From Arsukibacterium ikkense (GTDB taxonomy: Bacteria > Pseudomonadota > Gammaproteobacteria > Enterobacterales > Alteromonadaceae): a DNA stretch of 64,000 nucleotides. Of the stretch, positions 16,772 to 26,085 are shown piece by piece. The stretch spans positions 141,128 to 205,127 of the forward strand of contig NZ_LAHO01000005.1 in NCBI RefSeq assembly GCF_000987775.1. The letters run 5' to 3'. Under the pieces are notes generated by a model, which was given only the letters and a program-made list of their open reading frames with translations, searched no databases and was not told the DNA's origin. Every line of letters starts with the position of its first letter. Position 1 is the first letter of the stretch. Position numbers and translations under genes: made by a program.

Positions 16772-18220
16772 TTACATGCGTTTCAGGCGCTCAAACTCAG
16801 CCTGAAGTTGTTGTTTCTTGGCTTCTAGCCGCCGGTTTTCCAGCCTGGCATTGTCACCTAATTGGTTTAAAGCTTCGTTCAGATCATCAATAGCTTTGGG
16901 GTAATTTGCCAGTTGATAGAATAAATCGGCCCGGGTTTCATAATATTTCGCGTAATCTTCTAAGCTTTTGTAAGCATCAGATAATAAGTCATATGCCAGA
17001 ATATTGTCATTTTTAACGTATAACAAATTACGCAGCAAATGTACGGCCAGCCGGTAACTCCCAGCTTTAATCGCCGCGTTAGCATAGTTCAGTGTTACCA
17101 CCTGATTGTTTGGCCGGAGCAAATATTCCTGTTCCAGCATTTCCAGCGCCTTTTTAAACTGACTTTGTCCCAGTAAGATATCGGTGTATACGTCAACATA
17201 GTAAAGGTTATGCGGGTCCTGTTGCAGCAAATCCTCAATAATTTTCTGGGATTCGATATAAAGCTTGTTATCGAGCTTAGCGATAGCCAGACCGTATAAG
17301 TTAGCCCGGGTATTACCGCCAGGTTGACTGAGCCGGCGCTGAAATATTTCAACCGTCTCTTTAACAGGGTATTGGTAGCGGGCCAATACCCGGGTTTTGC
17401 TAAGTATATAGTCCTGAGTATCAGGAATGTAACGTTGTGGAAATTGTTCGGCTCGCAAGCGGGTGTCACTGACCCGGGCTTGTGATAACGGGTGAGTGTG
17501 CAAGAACGCCAGCTGCTGATTGACAAAGCGGCTTTGCTGCGTGAGTTTATTAAAAAACTCCGGCACAGCGTAAGGGTCAAAGCCGGCATCGGCCAGAATT
17601 CGCATGCCAATCCGGTCTGCTTCCTGTTCATTGCCCCGGGTAAAGTTGATGGCGCTTTGCTGCGCAGCACCCTGAGTTGCCATCATCGCGGCCATGCCAG
17701 CCTCCGGATTGACGGTTGCCAGCACAATAGCACCGAGCATAGCGGCGAGTGACATCGGGGCACGTTGATTTTGTGCTTCGACAAAGCGGGCGATATGGCG
17801 TTGGGTCACGTGCGCAATTTCATGAGCGATAACTGAAGCAAATTCACTTTCCGAGTCAGAGATAGCCAGAGTGCCGGTATGCGACGCAATATTCCCCCCC
17901 AGGGTAGCGAATGCGTTGATTTGCTTATTGTTTACCCAATAGAATTTAAATGGAAACTTCACGTCATTGGCGCGGGCCACCAGCCGGTTACCCAGGTCAT
18001 TAATGTATTCATCCAGCAGCGGGTCGTATACCATTGGTAAGCTGCCTCGGGTTTGGCGCATCAGTACATCACCCAGCTGCTTTTCTTTTTCAGGGGTAAG
18101 AGTGGAAAAAGCATTGCCACCAATATCGGGTAGCCCTGATTGCGCCAACGCAGGGTTTGCGATTAAACCAATACTTAACAGGCAACTGATTAATAACTGC
18201 TGTACTGCTGTGTGTGTCAT
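16772..18220 (-). CDS. bepA: Beta-barrel assembly-enhancing protease BepA (M48)
   Basis: 482-aa periplasmic chaperone-protease for outer-membrane barrel proteins such as LptD. It has a signal peptide (IANPALA-QS), an M48 domain with zinc motif H133-E134-x2-H137 (AHEIAHVTQRH) and the NEQEADRIG third-ligand motif, then C-terminal TPR repeats (about 300-450) as in E. coli BepA. It is divergent from perM and heads the bepA-arsC-wrbA-DUF2069 operon, the same neighbourhood as E. coli yfgC-yfgD-perM. Confidence 0.94.
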   Translation of the reverse strand: MTHTAVQQLLISCLLSIGLIANPALAQSGLPDIGGNAFSTLTPEKEKQLGDVLMRQTRGSLPMVYDPLLDEYINDLGNRLVARANDVKFPFKFYWVNNKQINAFATLGGNIASHTGTLAISDSESEFASVIAHEIAHVTQRHIARFVEAQNQRAPMSLAAMLGAIVLATVNPEAGMAAMMATQGAAQQSAINFTRGNEQEADRIGMRILADAGFDPYAVPEFFNKLTQQSRFVNQQLAFLHTHPLSQARVSDTRLRAEQFPQRYIPDTQDYILSKTRVLARYQYPVKETVEIFQRRLSQPGGNTRANLYGLAIAKLDNKLYIESQKIIEDLLQQDPHNLYYVDVYTDILLGQSQFKKALEMLEQEYLLRPNNQVVTLNYANAAIKAGSYRLAVHLLRNLLYVKNDNILAYDLLSDAYKSLEDYAKYYETRADLFYQLANYPKAIDDLNEALNQLGDNARLENRRLEAKKQQLQAEFERLKRM

Positions 18221-18460
18221 AGCGCCCCAGGGAGTGAGTTTGCTGCTGTAAACTGCATTATTTGTCTGCGAATGGTCGTTTTAGTTCAGTATTTGCGGTG
18301 CGACTGGCGCTTTATTGCGCAAACCGCATAGTTAATGGCTACCACAGGCAATTTAGCATAAAACGTTGCCAGCCTGACAGATAAGCGACAAATTTTTGAG
18401 TAACTTGGTTATACTGACGCAATAAGTTGTTATTGCAAGCAAAAGGTTGGAGTAAGGCCC

Positions 18461-19561
18461 ATGCTGGACTGGTTAAAAAAATGGTATACCAATAAGTTTT
18501 CTGATCCTCAGGTTGTAACGCTGTTCTTAACCTTACTTATCGGATTTCTGGCAATTTATTGGCTCAGTGGCATGTTGGGCCCGGTGCTGGTTGCCATAGC
18601 ATTTGCTTATTTGCTGGAATGGCCGGTTGCCCGTTTAACCAAATTGGGCTTAAGCAGGACAATCAGTACCAGTATGGTGGTGATCAGTTTTATTACAATT
18701 ATCAGCTTGATTATGATGTCAATTTTGCCCGCTGCTTGGGCGCAAGGCCGTAACCTGGCCCGGGACTTACCCAGTATGATTGAATCAGGTAAAAGCTATT
18801 TGCTGGAGCTGCCCGACATGCTGCCCGGTGTGATTAGCGCTGAGCAAATCAATCTGATGATCCAAACTGCCGATGAGCGTTTGATGAGCTTTAGTAAGGA
18901 AATTTTATCACTGTCGCTGGCGTCAATATTCGATTTGGTTGCCGTGTTAATTTACCTGGTGCTGGTGCCGGTAATGGTATTTTTCCTGCTGAAAGATAAA
19001 GACTCATTAAGTGCCAGTTTTGTCGGCTTATTACCCAAAGAGCGCACACTGATTAGCCAGGTATGGAATGAAATGAATGGCCAGATCATGAATTATATCC
19101 GGGGTAAAATTCTGGAGATTCTGATCGTTGGCGCGGTAAGTTTTGTCGTCTTTACCCTGTTTGGATTGAATTATGCTTTGTTACTGGCTGTGTGCGTGGG
19201 TTTTTCGGTGCTCATTCCCTATATCGGTGCCGCACTGGCAACCTTGCCGATAGCCCTGGTAGCGTTGTTTCAGTGGGGCTTGACTGCAGAATTTGGCTAC
19301 CTGATGCTGGCGTACGCTATTATTCAGGCGCTAGATGGCAATGTGTTGGTGCCGTTACTGTTTTCAGAAGTGGTAGATCTGAACCCGGTATTTATTATTA
19401 TTGCAGTGTTATTTTTCGGCGGTTTGTTTGGCTTCTGGGGGATCTTTTTTGCGATACCTCTGGCCTCGCTGGTTAAAGCAACTATTAAAGCCTGGTCAAG
19501 CAGGATTTATCCCGACAGCGATTCAGGTACTGGTGACGAGGCAAAACATGCTGTCGAATAA
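18461..19561 (+). CDS. perM: AI-2E family transporter PerM
   Basis: 366-aa membrane protein with paired N-terminal helices (LFLTLLIGFLAIYWLSGMLG; PVLVAIAFAYLLEWPV), a central linker, and C-terminal helices containing FSVLIPYIGAALATLPIA and the LDGNVLVPLLFSEVVDL motif typical of AI-2E/PerM permeases. The substrate is unknown; some relatives are transporters or Na+/H+ antiporters. Good ribosome site (TTGGAGTAAGG). It converges on pqqU with only 6 bp between stops. Confidence 0.9.
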   Translation: MLDWLKKWYTNKFSDPQVVTLFLTLLIGFLAIYWLSGMLGPVLVAIAFAYLLEWPVARLTKLGLSRTISTSMVVISFITIISLIMMSILPAAWAQGRNLARDLPSMIESGKSYLLELPDMLPGVISAEQINLMIQTADERLMSFSKEILSLSLASIFDLVAVLIYLVLVPVMVFFLLKDKDSLSASFVGLLPKERTLISQVWNEMNGQIMNYIRGKILEILIVGAVSFVVFTLFGLNYALLLAVCVGFSVLIPYIGAALATLPIALVALFQWGLTAEFGYLMLAYAIIQALDGNVLVPLLFSEVVDLNPVFIIIAVLFFGGLFGFWGIFFAIPLASLVKATIKAWSSRIYPDSDSGTGDEAKHAVE

Positions 19562-19567
19562 CTTCGG

Positions 19568-21589
19568 CTACCATTGATAGCCCAGAGCGATACCGGCGGC
19601 TAACTCGCGACCAGTACCGGGTTCAAAAGCGCGGCCGTTGGCTTGATTAACCACCACCGCGCCAACATAACTTTTGTTGGTGAGGTTATCTACCCTGAGC
19701 CACTGGCGAAGCTGCCAGTGTTGATACTGTTGCTGGCTGCTGATGTTAAAATTAAACCGCAGCGCAGCCGGGGCAGAAGCCGTATTATTATCATCGGTAT
19801 AAACTTTACTGCGATAATGGCTTTGCAACGTGAGCTGCAGAGGAACCGTTATCATCGGTTGATAATGCCATTGCCAGCTGATTTCAGCTGCGGCCACGCC
19901 AGGCAGCTGTTTGCCCTGTAACTCATTATCATTAAAGCGGGCTTGCATAATATGGCTGCTTAGCTCAGAGCGCATGGTGGCAGATAGCCGATAGTGCCAA
20001 AGTGCCTCAATGCCGCGTCTGAGCGTTTTACTACTGTTACGAAAACTGGTGCGCCCACCGTCACTGCTGGCTGCAATAATGTCGTTGTTAGTGGCGATAC
20101 TAAAGAGACTGACACTGGCTCGATGCTGGCTGTTTTGCCATTTTAAACCGCTTTCCCATTGTTTATTGGTGCTGGCATCAAGTTGCAGATTAACACCACC
20201 ACTGTCCGGGCTATAAGCTAATTCAGCCAAAGTAGGGGTTTCAAAGCCTTGACCGGCGCTGGCAAACCAGGCCAGCTGCGAGTTAAATTGCCAGTTCACC
20301 GCCAGTGCTAGCGCTTGTTGATAATAATTGCGCTGGCCACTGTCATCCGGATTAGCCCCCATTATAAAGTAATCATTAATCTGATAGGCTAAATCGGTAT
20401 AACGCCAGCCGCCATGCCAGCTAAGTTGGCTACTGGCCTGATAATTTAGCCGGATAAATCCGTCGAGATTACTGGCCTGATTATTTTCGTCCCGGCGCAG
20501 CGCACCGCGCTGGCCAAAGTCGTTTACGTAACCAAAGCGACGGTCATCTGTCTGGCTGGCGCTGGCGCCTAAGACGGCAACAAGCGGCGCAGCCACATTC
20601 AGTTGATATTGACCTTTTATGCCCTGGTATTGTCTGTTTAGCTGCACTTCGCCACCGGCTGAGGTTATAGCTGCACCGGTAAATGCCAGGCGTTGGGCGA
20701 TATCACGTTCACCATGCCATAGCGCTAATTGAAAGGGTGTATTGCTGTCATTGACTAAACTAGCACTGATTTGTTGCTGCTTGACGGTTTTTTCCGTGTC
20801 AAATAAGCGGGCGGCGGCGACGGTTTGGCGCGGATTATCCCGCCACTGCTCTGGGCTCAGGCTTAATGGGTCTTGCAGGTAGGGATCGTATGCCCAGTCG
20901 TAGCGCAGATTAAAATACAGGGTGTCGCTAATGCTGCGCTGCCAGTTAAGTTGCGCCTGATCTTTCGCTGCGCGGGAGTGTGGCCGGTAACCGGCTGTTT
21001 TAAATTGCTTGGCGGCCAGTTGCAGGCTTTGCTGCTTGCCCACCGCAGCCAGTTGCACTTGCTGTTGTTGATGGTGTTCACTAAAGGCAAGGTTGCTGAC
21101 GATTTTGCTGCTGCCAGGCTTGCGGGTGTTTAAGGAGATTACGGCACCCGCACCATTGCCATAAAGTACCGCTAATGGCCCCCGCAGGACTTCAATGCTC
21201 TGCACCGTGTCAAGCAGCACGCTACCCAGCTGGCCCTGACCGTCGGGCGCACTGAGTGGTATGCCATCTTGCTCAAGATAAATGCCGCGGATGCCAAACG
21301 CACTGCGACTGCCAAAGCCTCGCACGCTAAGACGGGTATCCTGGGCAAAATTGGCCCGGCTGTCAGCCTGCAGACCAGGGATACCCTGCAGCAACTGAGC
21401 ACTGTCAAACAATAATCCGGTTTGTTCAACCCAGTTAATATCAACGCTGGCAGGGCTTTGCAGCCAACTTTGTGCACTGTTGGTTGCTGTTACCACAATA
21501 ATCTCAACAGGCTCATCAGCAGCAAGGGAGACAGTATAAAAAAGTGCCGCCATAGAGCTGGCGGTAACAAGCAGGTTGCAACGGCGCAC
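19568..21589 (-). CDS. pqqU: TonB-dependent outer-membrane receptor, PqqU (YncD)-like
   Basis: 673-aa receptor with a signal peptide ending SLAA-DE, a TonB box (EIIVVTAT), a plug domain and a 22-strand barrel ending in a terminal aromatic (GYQW). From memory, it matches E. coli PqqU/YncD, the PQQ uptake receptor, at many points: LSVRGFGSRSAFGIRGIYLE and DGIPLSAPDGQGQ in the plug, RQYQGI, GQRGALRRDE, NPDDSG, QGFETPTLAELAYS, TDDNNTASAP, and VDNLTNKSYVGAVVVNQANG at the end. The start is GTG at 21589 with AGGAAG upstream. It lies 13 bp after a PQQ-dependent sugar dehydrogenase gene, so the pair is very likely one operon for PQQ acquisition and use. Confidence 0.85.
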   Translation of the reverse strand: MRRCNLLVTASSMAALFYTVSLAADEPVEIIVVTATNSAQSWLQSPASVDINWVEQTGLLFDSAQLLQGIPGLQADSRANFAQDTRLSVRGFGSRSAFGIRGIYLEQDGIPLSAPDGQGQLGSVLLDTVQSIEVLRGPLAVLYGNGAGAVISLNTRKPGSSKIVSNLAFSEHHQQQQVQLAAVGKQQSLQLAAKQFKTAGYRPHSRAAKDQAQLNWQRSISDTLYFNLRYDWAYDPYLQDPLSLSPEQWRDNPRQTVAAARLFDTEKTVKQQQISASLVNDSNTPFQLALWHGERDIAQRLAFTGAAITSAGGEVQLNRQYQGIKGQYQLNVAAPLVAVLGASASQTDDRRFGYVNDFGQRGALRRDENNQASNLDGFIRLNYQASSQLSWHGGWRYTDLAYQINDYFIMGANPDDSGQRNYYQQALALAVNWQFNSQLAWFASAGQGFETPTLAELAYSPDSGGVNLQLDASTNKQWESGLKWQNSQHRASVSLFSIATNNDIIAASSDGGRTSFRNSSKTLRRGIEALWHYRLSATMRSELSSHIMQARFNDNELQGKQLPGVAAAEISWQWHYQPMITVPLQLTLQSHYRSKVYTDDNNTASAPAALRFNFNISSQQQYQHWQLRQWLRVDNLTNKSYVGAVVVNQANGRAFEPGTGRELAAGIALGYQW

Positions 21590-21602
21590 TAGTGTCTTCC
21601 TG

Positions 21603-22724
21603 TTAGGGTTTGGGTGTTAAACGCAATATCTGACCGTTCTTTTGGTCTGTCAGCAGGTATATGGCGCCATCGGGGCCTTGCCGGACGTCCCTGATCCGCT
21701 GGCCGATCATGATCCGTTCTTCATGGGTGACTTTGTCACCGTTTAATTCCAGGCGTACCAGCTGACCAAATTTCAGTGAGCCGACCAACAGGTTTTGCTG
21801 CCAGGGTTTGAAGAGCGCTGCGGTATAGAACGTCATGCCACTGGGCGCAATGGATGGCGTCCAGTAATGCAGTGGCTGTGCCATGCCCTCTTTATGCGTG
21901 GTACCAATTTTGCCGCCGCCATATTCTTCGCCATAAGTGATAACCGGCCAGCCATAATTTACGTCAGCCCGGCTAATGTTAATTTCATCGCCGCCCTGCG
22001 GACCGTGTTCGTGTGTCCACAACTCTCTGGTTTGCGGGTGCAATGCTGCTCCCTGAATATTGCGATGACCATATGACCATACGTCAGCCAGTGCATCCTG
22101 GTGCGCTAAATACGGATTAAGATCAGACGGACTGCCGTCAGTTTTAATCCTGACCACTTTGCCGTGGTGAGTATCCAGCGTTTGCGCATCATCACGACGC
22201 TGACCACGGTCGCCAAGATTAATAAAAAGATCACCATTATCAGCAAACACCAGACGACCACCAAAGTGATGGCGGCTATTAAACTTTGGCTGCGCACTGA
22301 ATACAACCTGCAGGTTGCGTAATGCATTGCCGTCTAAAGTAGCGCTGGCAACTGCTGTGCTGCTGCCATCTTCAGCAGGCTCATTGTAACTAAAATAAAT
22401 TTGTTTATTTTCAACAAAATGGGGGTGAAGTACTACATCGAGTAAACCACCCTGGCCGGCAACGGTAATCTCAGGCAAACCGGTTATAGGGTCGCTCAGG
22501 CTGCCATCAGCATGAACATAACGTAGCCGCCCGGCACGCTCCGTTACCAGCATTTTAGCATCGGGTAAAAATGCCAAGCCCCAGGGATGCTCTAAACCTT
22601 GACTTACCACCGCTACCTGCAAGGTGGCCTTTTCAGTTTTGATGTCTGTGGTCTGAGCCTGTATCACTGTGCTCAGTGTCAGCAATATCGCACTTGCACT
22701 TAGTAACCTGATCATTTTATTCAT
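21603..22724 (-). CDS. yliI: PQQ-dependent soluble aldose sugar dehydrogenase (YliI-like)
   Basis: 373-aa periplasmic beta-propeller of the GDH-B/YliI family that oxidises aldose sugars using PQQ. It has a signal peptide (TVIQAQ). Family segments are LEHPWGLAFLPDAKMLVTER, AGQGGLLDVVLHPHF, RHHFGGRLVFADNGDLFI, HEHGPQGGDEIN and GQRIRDVRQGPDG. Good ribosome site (AGGAGATGTT). It is upstream of and cotranscribed with the pqqU-like receptor. No PQQ biosynthesis genes are in the window, so the cofactor may be imported. Confidence 0.9.
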   Translation of the reverse strand: MNKMIRLLSASAILLTLSTVIQAQTTDIKTEKATLQVAVVSQGLEHPWGLAFLPDAKMLVTERAGRLRYVHADGSLSDPITGLPEITVAGQGGLLDVVLHPHFVENKQIYFSYNEPAEDGSSTAVASATLDGNALRNLQVVFSAQPKFNSRHHFGGRLVFADNGDLFINLGDRGQRRDDAQTLDTHHGKVVRIKTDGSPSDLNPYLAHQDALADVWSYGHRNIQGAALHPQTRELWTHEHGPQGGDEINISRADVNYGWPVITYGEEYGGGKIGTTHKEGMAQPLHYWTPSIAPSGMTFYTAALFKPWQQNLLVGSLKFGQLVRLELNGDKVTHEERIMIGQRIRDVRQGPDGAIYLLTDQKNGQILRLTPKP

Positions 22725-22831
22725 AACATCTCCTGTCAGCTTTGATAGTTATCCTAACGGCTCTGCCAAAAATTCATAGAAAGATAGGCCAGAACAGCCA
22801 GCAAGCGCGATAAATTCCGTTTTATATTACC

Positions 22832-23302
22832 TTATTGGCTTGTCAGGTAATCGAGTACTACCTGATGATGGTCTTTTGTTTTGAATTTATCAAAAACATG
22901 GGCGATAGTGCCGTCCTGGTTAATCAGGAAGCTTAACCGATGCAAACCGTCGTATACTTTTCCCATAAACTTTTTAGTACCCCACACGCCAAAGCTGTCT
23001 GCTACCTGATGCGCTTCATCCGCCAGCAAGGTAAAGTTGAGCTGGTCGCGTTCAGCAAACTTAGCTAAGCGGGCAGGGGCATCGGTACTAATGCCAAGTA
23101 CTGTTACACCCTGTTTGCTGATGTCGACAAGCGCATCGCGTAAGGCACAGGCTTGAACGGTGCAACCAGGTGTCATTGCTTTTGGATAAAAATAAATCAG
23201 TACCCGTCCTTTATCTAATAACTGGCTTAAAGTAGTGGCCTGGTTATGCTGATCTGGCAGGGTAAAGTCTGGAGCCTGCTGGCCTGCGGTTAATGTTTGC
23301 AT
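22832..23302 (-). CDS. bcp: Thioredoxin-dependent peroxiredoxin Bcp
   Basis: 156-aa atypical 2-Cys peroxiredoxin that reduces hydroperoxides with thioredoxin. Peroxidatic C47 is in KAMTPGCTVQAC and resolving C52 is five residues later, as in E. coli Bcp. Typical segments are PDFTLPDQ, VLGISTDAPARLAKFA and FGVWGTKKFMGKVYDGLHR. It is encoded 49 bp after gcvR in the same direction, matching the E. coli gcvR-bcp pair. Confidence 0.95.
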   Translation of the reverse strand: MQTLTAGQQAPDFTLPDQHNQATTLSQLLDKGRVLIYFYPKAMTPGCTVQACALRDALVDISKQGVTVLGISTDAPARLAKFAERDQLNFTLLADEAHQVADSFGVWGTKKFMGKVYDGLHRLSFLINQDGTIAHVFDKFKTKDHHQVVLDYLTSQ

Positions 23303-23351
23303 ATAGGGTCCTTATACTGATCATATTTAACATAGTAAATGGTTGCAGTGT

Positions 23352-23873
23352 TTACCGGCGGCTGAATGTGCCGTTTAACTGTAGTTCGGCTAATAAGCCC
23401 ATTACTTCGTTTTCAATTACTGCGGGTATCACACCTTCTGGAATTTCGAGAGTCATTTGGCTGTGCATCTGCACACTGTTATCGTCAGCAACTGATGTGG
23501 CTGATTGCAAAGAACCAATATAAATATTGTGGCTGGCCAGTAAACCGGTAATGGCTCCCAGGGTGCCTGTGCGGTCAGGGCCACAATAATCAAGTATATA
23601 ATGCGCTACTACCTGGCTGCGCGGACGCGCTGTTGTACGTTTGGTCATGGTAGTCAGATCAAGCTCTAAGCCTAAAGCTGGGATCAGATATTCAATTTTA
23701 CTAATGGCGGCCTGATCTCCACAAATCAACATAATAAACGTAAATTCATTGCCAAAGACCGCCATTCTGCTATCAATAATATTGGCATTATAGTCAGTTA
23801 CCAGACGTGCCAATTTGCTGACAATTCCCGTACGATCGGTGCCAATAGCAGTTATAACGAGTTGTTGTGACAT
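23352..23873 (-). CDS. gcvR: Glycine cleavage system regulator GcvR-like (tandem ACT)
   Basis: 173-aa protein made of two ACT domains: the first begins LVITAIGTDRTGIVSKLARL and the second HYILDYCGPDRTGTLGAIT. In E. coli GcvR binds glycine and GcvA to repress gcvTHP. No DNA-binding domain is present, as expected. It is divergent from dapA and upstream of bcp, the conserved gammaproteobacterial arrangement. Ribosome site GGGAGTGTT is upstream of ATG 23873. Confidence 0.88.
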   Translation of the reverse strand: MSQQLVITAIGTDRTGIVSKLARLVTDYNANIIDSRMAVFGNEFTFIMLICGDQAAISKIEYLIPALGLELDLTTMTKRTTARPRSQVVAHYILDYCGPDRTGTLGAITGLLASHNIYIGSLQSATSVADDNSVQMHSQMTLEIPEGVIPAVIENEVMGLLAELQLNGTFSRR

Positions 23874-24052
23874 AACACTCCCAGCAAGGCAAACTGATAA
23901 TATTAACGATTTCTACAGGTGTTAAAGCTTAACATAAGCCGTCACCGTGAACTATTGGCATTATCGGTTTCCTGTCTTGTGTTTGTCTGCGGCACTCTTT
24001 AACATAGGCCGCCTTATTTATCTGTTACTAAGTTGTGGAGCCGGTTACTGTG

Positions 24053-24934
24053 ATGTTCAGAGGAAGTTTAGTTGCCCTAATAACCCCAATGCAGCCCGAT
24101 GGCGCTATTGATTATAGTGGTCTGGACAAATTGGTCGACTTTCATCTGCAGCAGGGAACAGATGGTCTGGTGATCATGGGAACTACTGGCGAGGCTGCAA
24201 CCATCAGCTTTGCTGAGCAGTTACAGATTATTGCCAGAGTAGTTGAACGGGTAGCCGGTAAAATACTGGTGTTGGCTGGCAATGGTAGCAATGCAACCAG
24301 CGAAGGGGTGGCACGCACCCACCAGTTGGACAAACTGGCCATTGATGGCTTTTTAACAGTAACGCCATTTTATAATAAACCGATGCAAAAAGGCATGCTG
24401 GCGCATTTCCGGCATGTTGCGGCAGCGACTGAAAAGCCGATTTTATTATACAATGTGCCTGGCCGCACCGGGGTGGATTTACTACCCGAAACCGTTGCTG
24501 AGTTGGCGCAGACTGCCAATATTGTTGGTATTAAAGAAGCCACCGGCTCTTTAACCCGGCTGACAGAGTTACAGCAGCGTTGTCCGGCAGATTTTGCCTT
24601 GTTAAGTGGTGACGATGCCAGTAGTCTTAACTTTTTGCTGGCCGGTGGCCATGGGGTTATTTCGGTTACGGCTAACATCGCGCCGGCGCAAATGGCTCAT
24701 ATTTGTAAGCTGGTTGAAAATGACCAGCCACAGCAGGCAAGGGAAGCGGATAACTTACTGCAGGGCTTGCACCATCAGTTGTTTATCGAATCTAATCCGA
24801 TCCCCACTAAGTGGGCATTACAACGTCTGGGTTTAATTGCTTCTGATTTTATGCGACTACCATTAACCCGGTTGGAACCAATTCATCACCGGGTAATCGA
24901 ACAGGCATTACAACAGGCGGGTTTACTGACGTAA
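24053..24934 (+). CDS. dapA: 4-hydroxy-tetrahydrodipicolinate synthase
   Basis: 293-aa TIM-barrel enzyme condensing pyruvate and aspartate semialdehyde at the lysine/DAP branch point. The Schiff-base lysine falls at K161 (VGIKEATGS), the same number as in E. coli, supporting the ATG at 24053 (MFRGSLVALITPM). In-frame GTG codons upstream (24035, 24050) give longer products without family support. Other motifs are MGTTGEAATIS and LYNVPGRTGVDL. The 58-bp gap to bamC suggests the dapA-bamC operon of gammaproteobacteria. Confidence 0.95.
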   Translation: MFRGSLVALITPMQPDGAIDYSGLDKLVDFHLQQGTDGLVIMGTTGEAATISFAEQLQIIARVVERVAGKILVLAGNGSNATSEGVARTHQLDKLAIDGFLTVTPFYNKPMQKGMLAHFRHVAAATEKPILLYNVPGRTGVDLLPETVAELAQTANIVGIKEATGSLTRLTELQQRCPADFALLSGDDASSLNFLLAGGHGVISVTANIAPAQMAHICKLVENDQPQQAREADNLLQGLHHQLFIESNPIPTKWALQRLGLIASDFMRLPLTRLEPIHHRVIEQALQQAGLLT

Positions 24935-24992
24935 TTGGCCGTGTTGGCCACACTATCGTTTTTCAGGACATATTTTCTCAGGAGTAGTACAG

Positions 24993-26057
24993 GTGCATTA
25001 TTGGAAAAAAAGTTGTATCACCGTGTCGGTATCAGCCATGTTATTGAGTGGTTGTTCGTTATTTCAGGCCGCCCCCGACAACCGTGCGCAGCGCCAGCAA
25101 GTGACTCTGGATATTCCTGCTGAACTGGCAACGCCACGTCAGCCAGGCAAATATGATATTCCGCAATCTAATGGTGCCAGCGGTACTGTGGCCGATAAAT
25201 CGCCGGTGTTAGTGCTGGCAACGGCCTCCAGCAGCCGGATAACCGATGAAGCCGAAAAGCAGGCCCGGGTGATGTTTGAGCGTAACGACTTAACCGGTGA
25301 TTTACTGCCATTTTTAACAACCCAGCTTAACCACTATTTTGCGAAGGAAAATGTCAGTGTTAATGCAACCGACGATACCAACCTGAACTTCGAAACTGAC
25401 TGGGTAACACGCCATCGCCTTAAAGGGTTTTGGTTCTGGCAGGATGAAGTGCAGTTAGACCAGGCTCGTTATGCTATCAACATTGAGCCGCGACCGCATG
25501 GCCGCAGTGCCATTGTTTCAGTAACCTTACTTGAGCACCGTTTTTTTAATGAAAAAGATCAGTTAAGTGTTGCCCAGGCGCGTGATCATGAAGTAAGGCT
25601 ACTGAACGGCTTTATTAACCAGGTCGCAGTAGCTGAAATAGAGACTGCTATTGCCAACCGGGATCGGGTGCCTGAAGTAGGTCTGGAGCCAGGTTTAAAC
25701 AGTGCCGGTGAACCGGCTTTTGTCAGTTCACAGCCAATAGATGTGGCCTGGTCGCAACTTGAACCGGTGTTTGAGCAGCTGAATTTTAGCATTAAAGACA
25801 TCAACCGTTCAGCTTTCACCTATTATCTTAGCTACAGCAAGCCAGGCCGTGGCATATGGTCTACCCTGATGGGCCGGGAAGCTCCGCCAGTATTGCCAAT
25901 TGCTGATGGTGATTACCAGATTGTGCTGCAACGCAGCGGTACGGGTACGGTAATTAACTTGCTGTCTAAAGATGGCGAGCCGTTAGCCGCAGACACTATT
26001 GTTGCTGCTTATCAGCCGTTTGTTACGGCAATTAGAGCGGCAAAAATAGAGCTTTAA
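24993..26057 (+). CDS. bamC: Outer membrane protein assembly factor BamC
   Basis: 354-aa lipoprotein (lipobox LSGC-S) of the BAM complex, which inserts outer-membrane barrels. After the lipidated Cys an extended lasso-like region (about 25-90) is followed by two helix-grip domains (about 100-220 and 245-354). The call rests on the lipoprotein signal, size, C-terminal pattern (AWSQLEPVFEQLNFSIKDIN) and position after dapA. The start codon is GTG at 24993 with AGGAG 8 nt upstream. Confidence 0.9.
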   Translation: MHYWKKSCITVSVSAMLLSGCSLFQAAPDNRAQRQQVTLDIPAELATPRQPGKYDIPQSNGASGTVADKSPVLVLATASSSRITDEAEKQARVMFERNDLTGDLLPFLTTQLNHYFAKENVSVNATDDTNLNFETDWVTRHRLKGFWFWQDEVQLDQARYAINIEPRPHGRSAIVSVTLLEHRFFNEKDQLSVAQARDHEVRLLNGFINQVAVAEIETAIANRDRVPEVGLEPGLNSAGEPAFVSSQPIDVAWSQLEPVFEQLNFSIKDINRSAFTYYLSYSKPGRGIWSTLMGREAPPVLPIADGDYQIVLQRSGTGTVINLLSKDGEPLAADTIVAAYQPFVTAIRAAKIEL

Positions 26058-26085
26058 TGGTGTGGTTTAAGTACTAGGAGTATAA

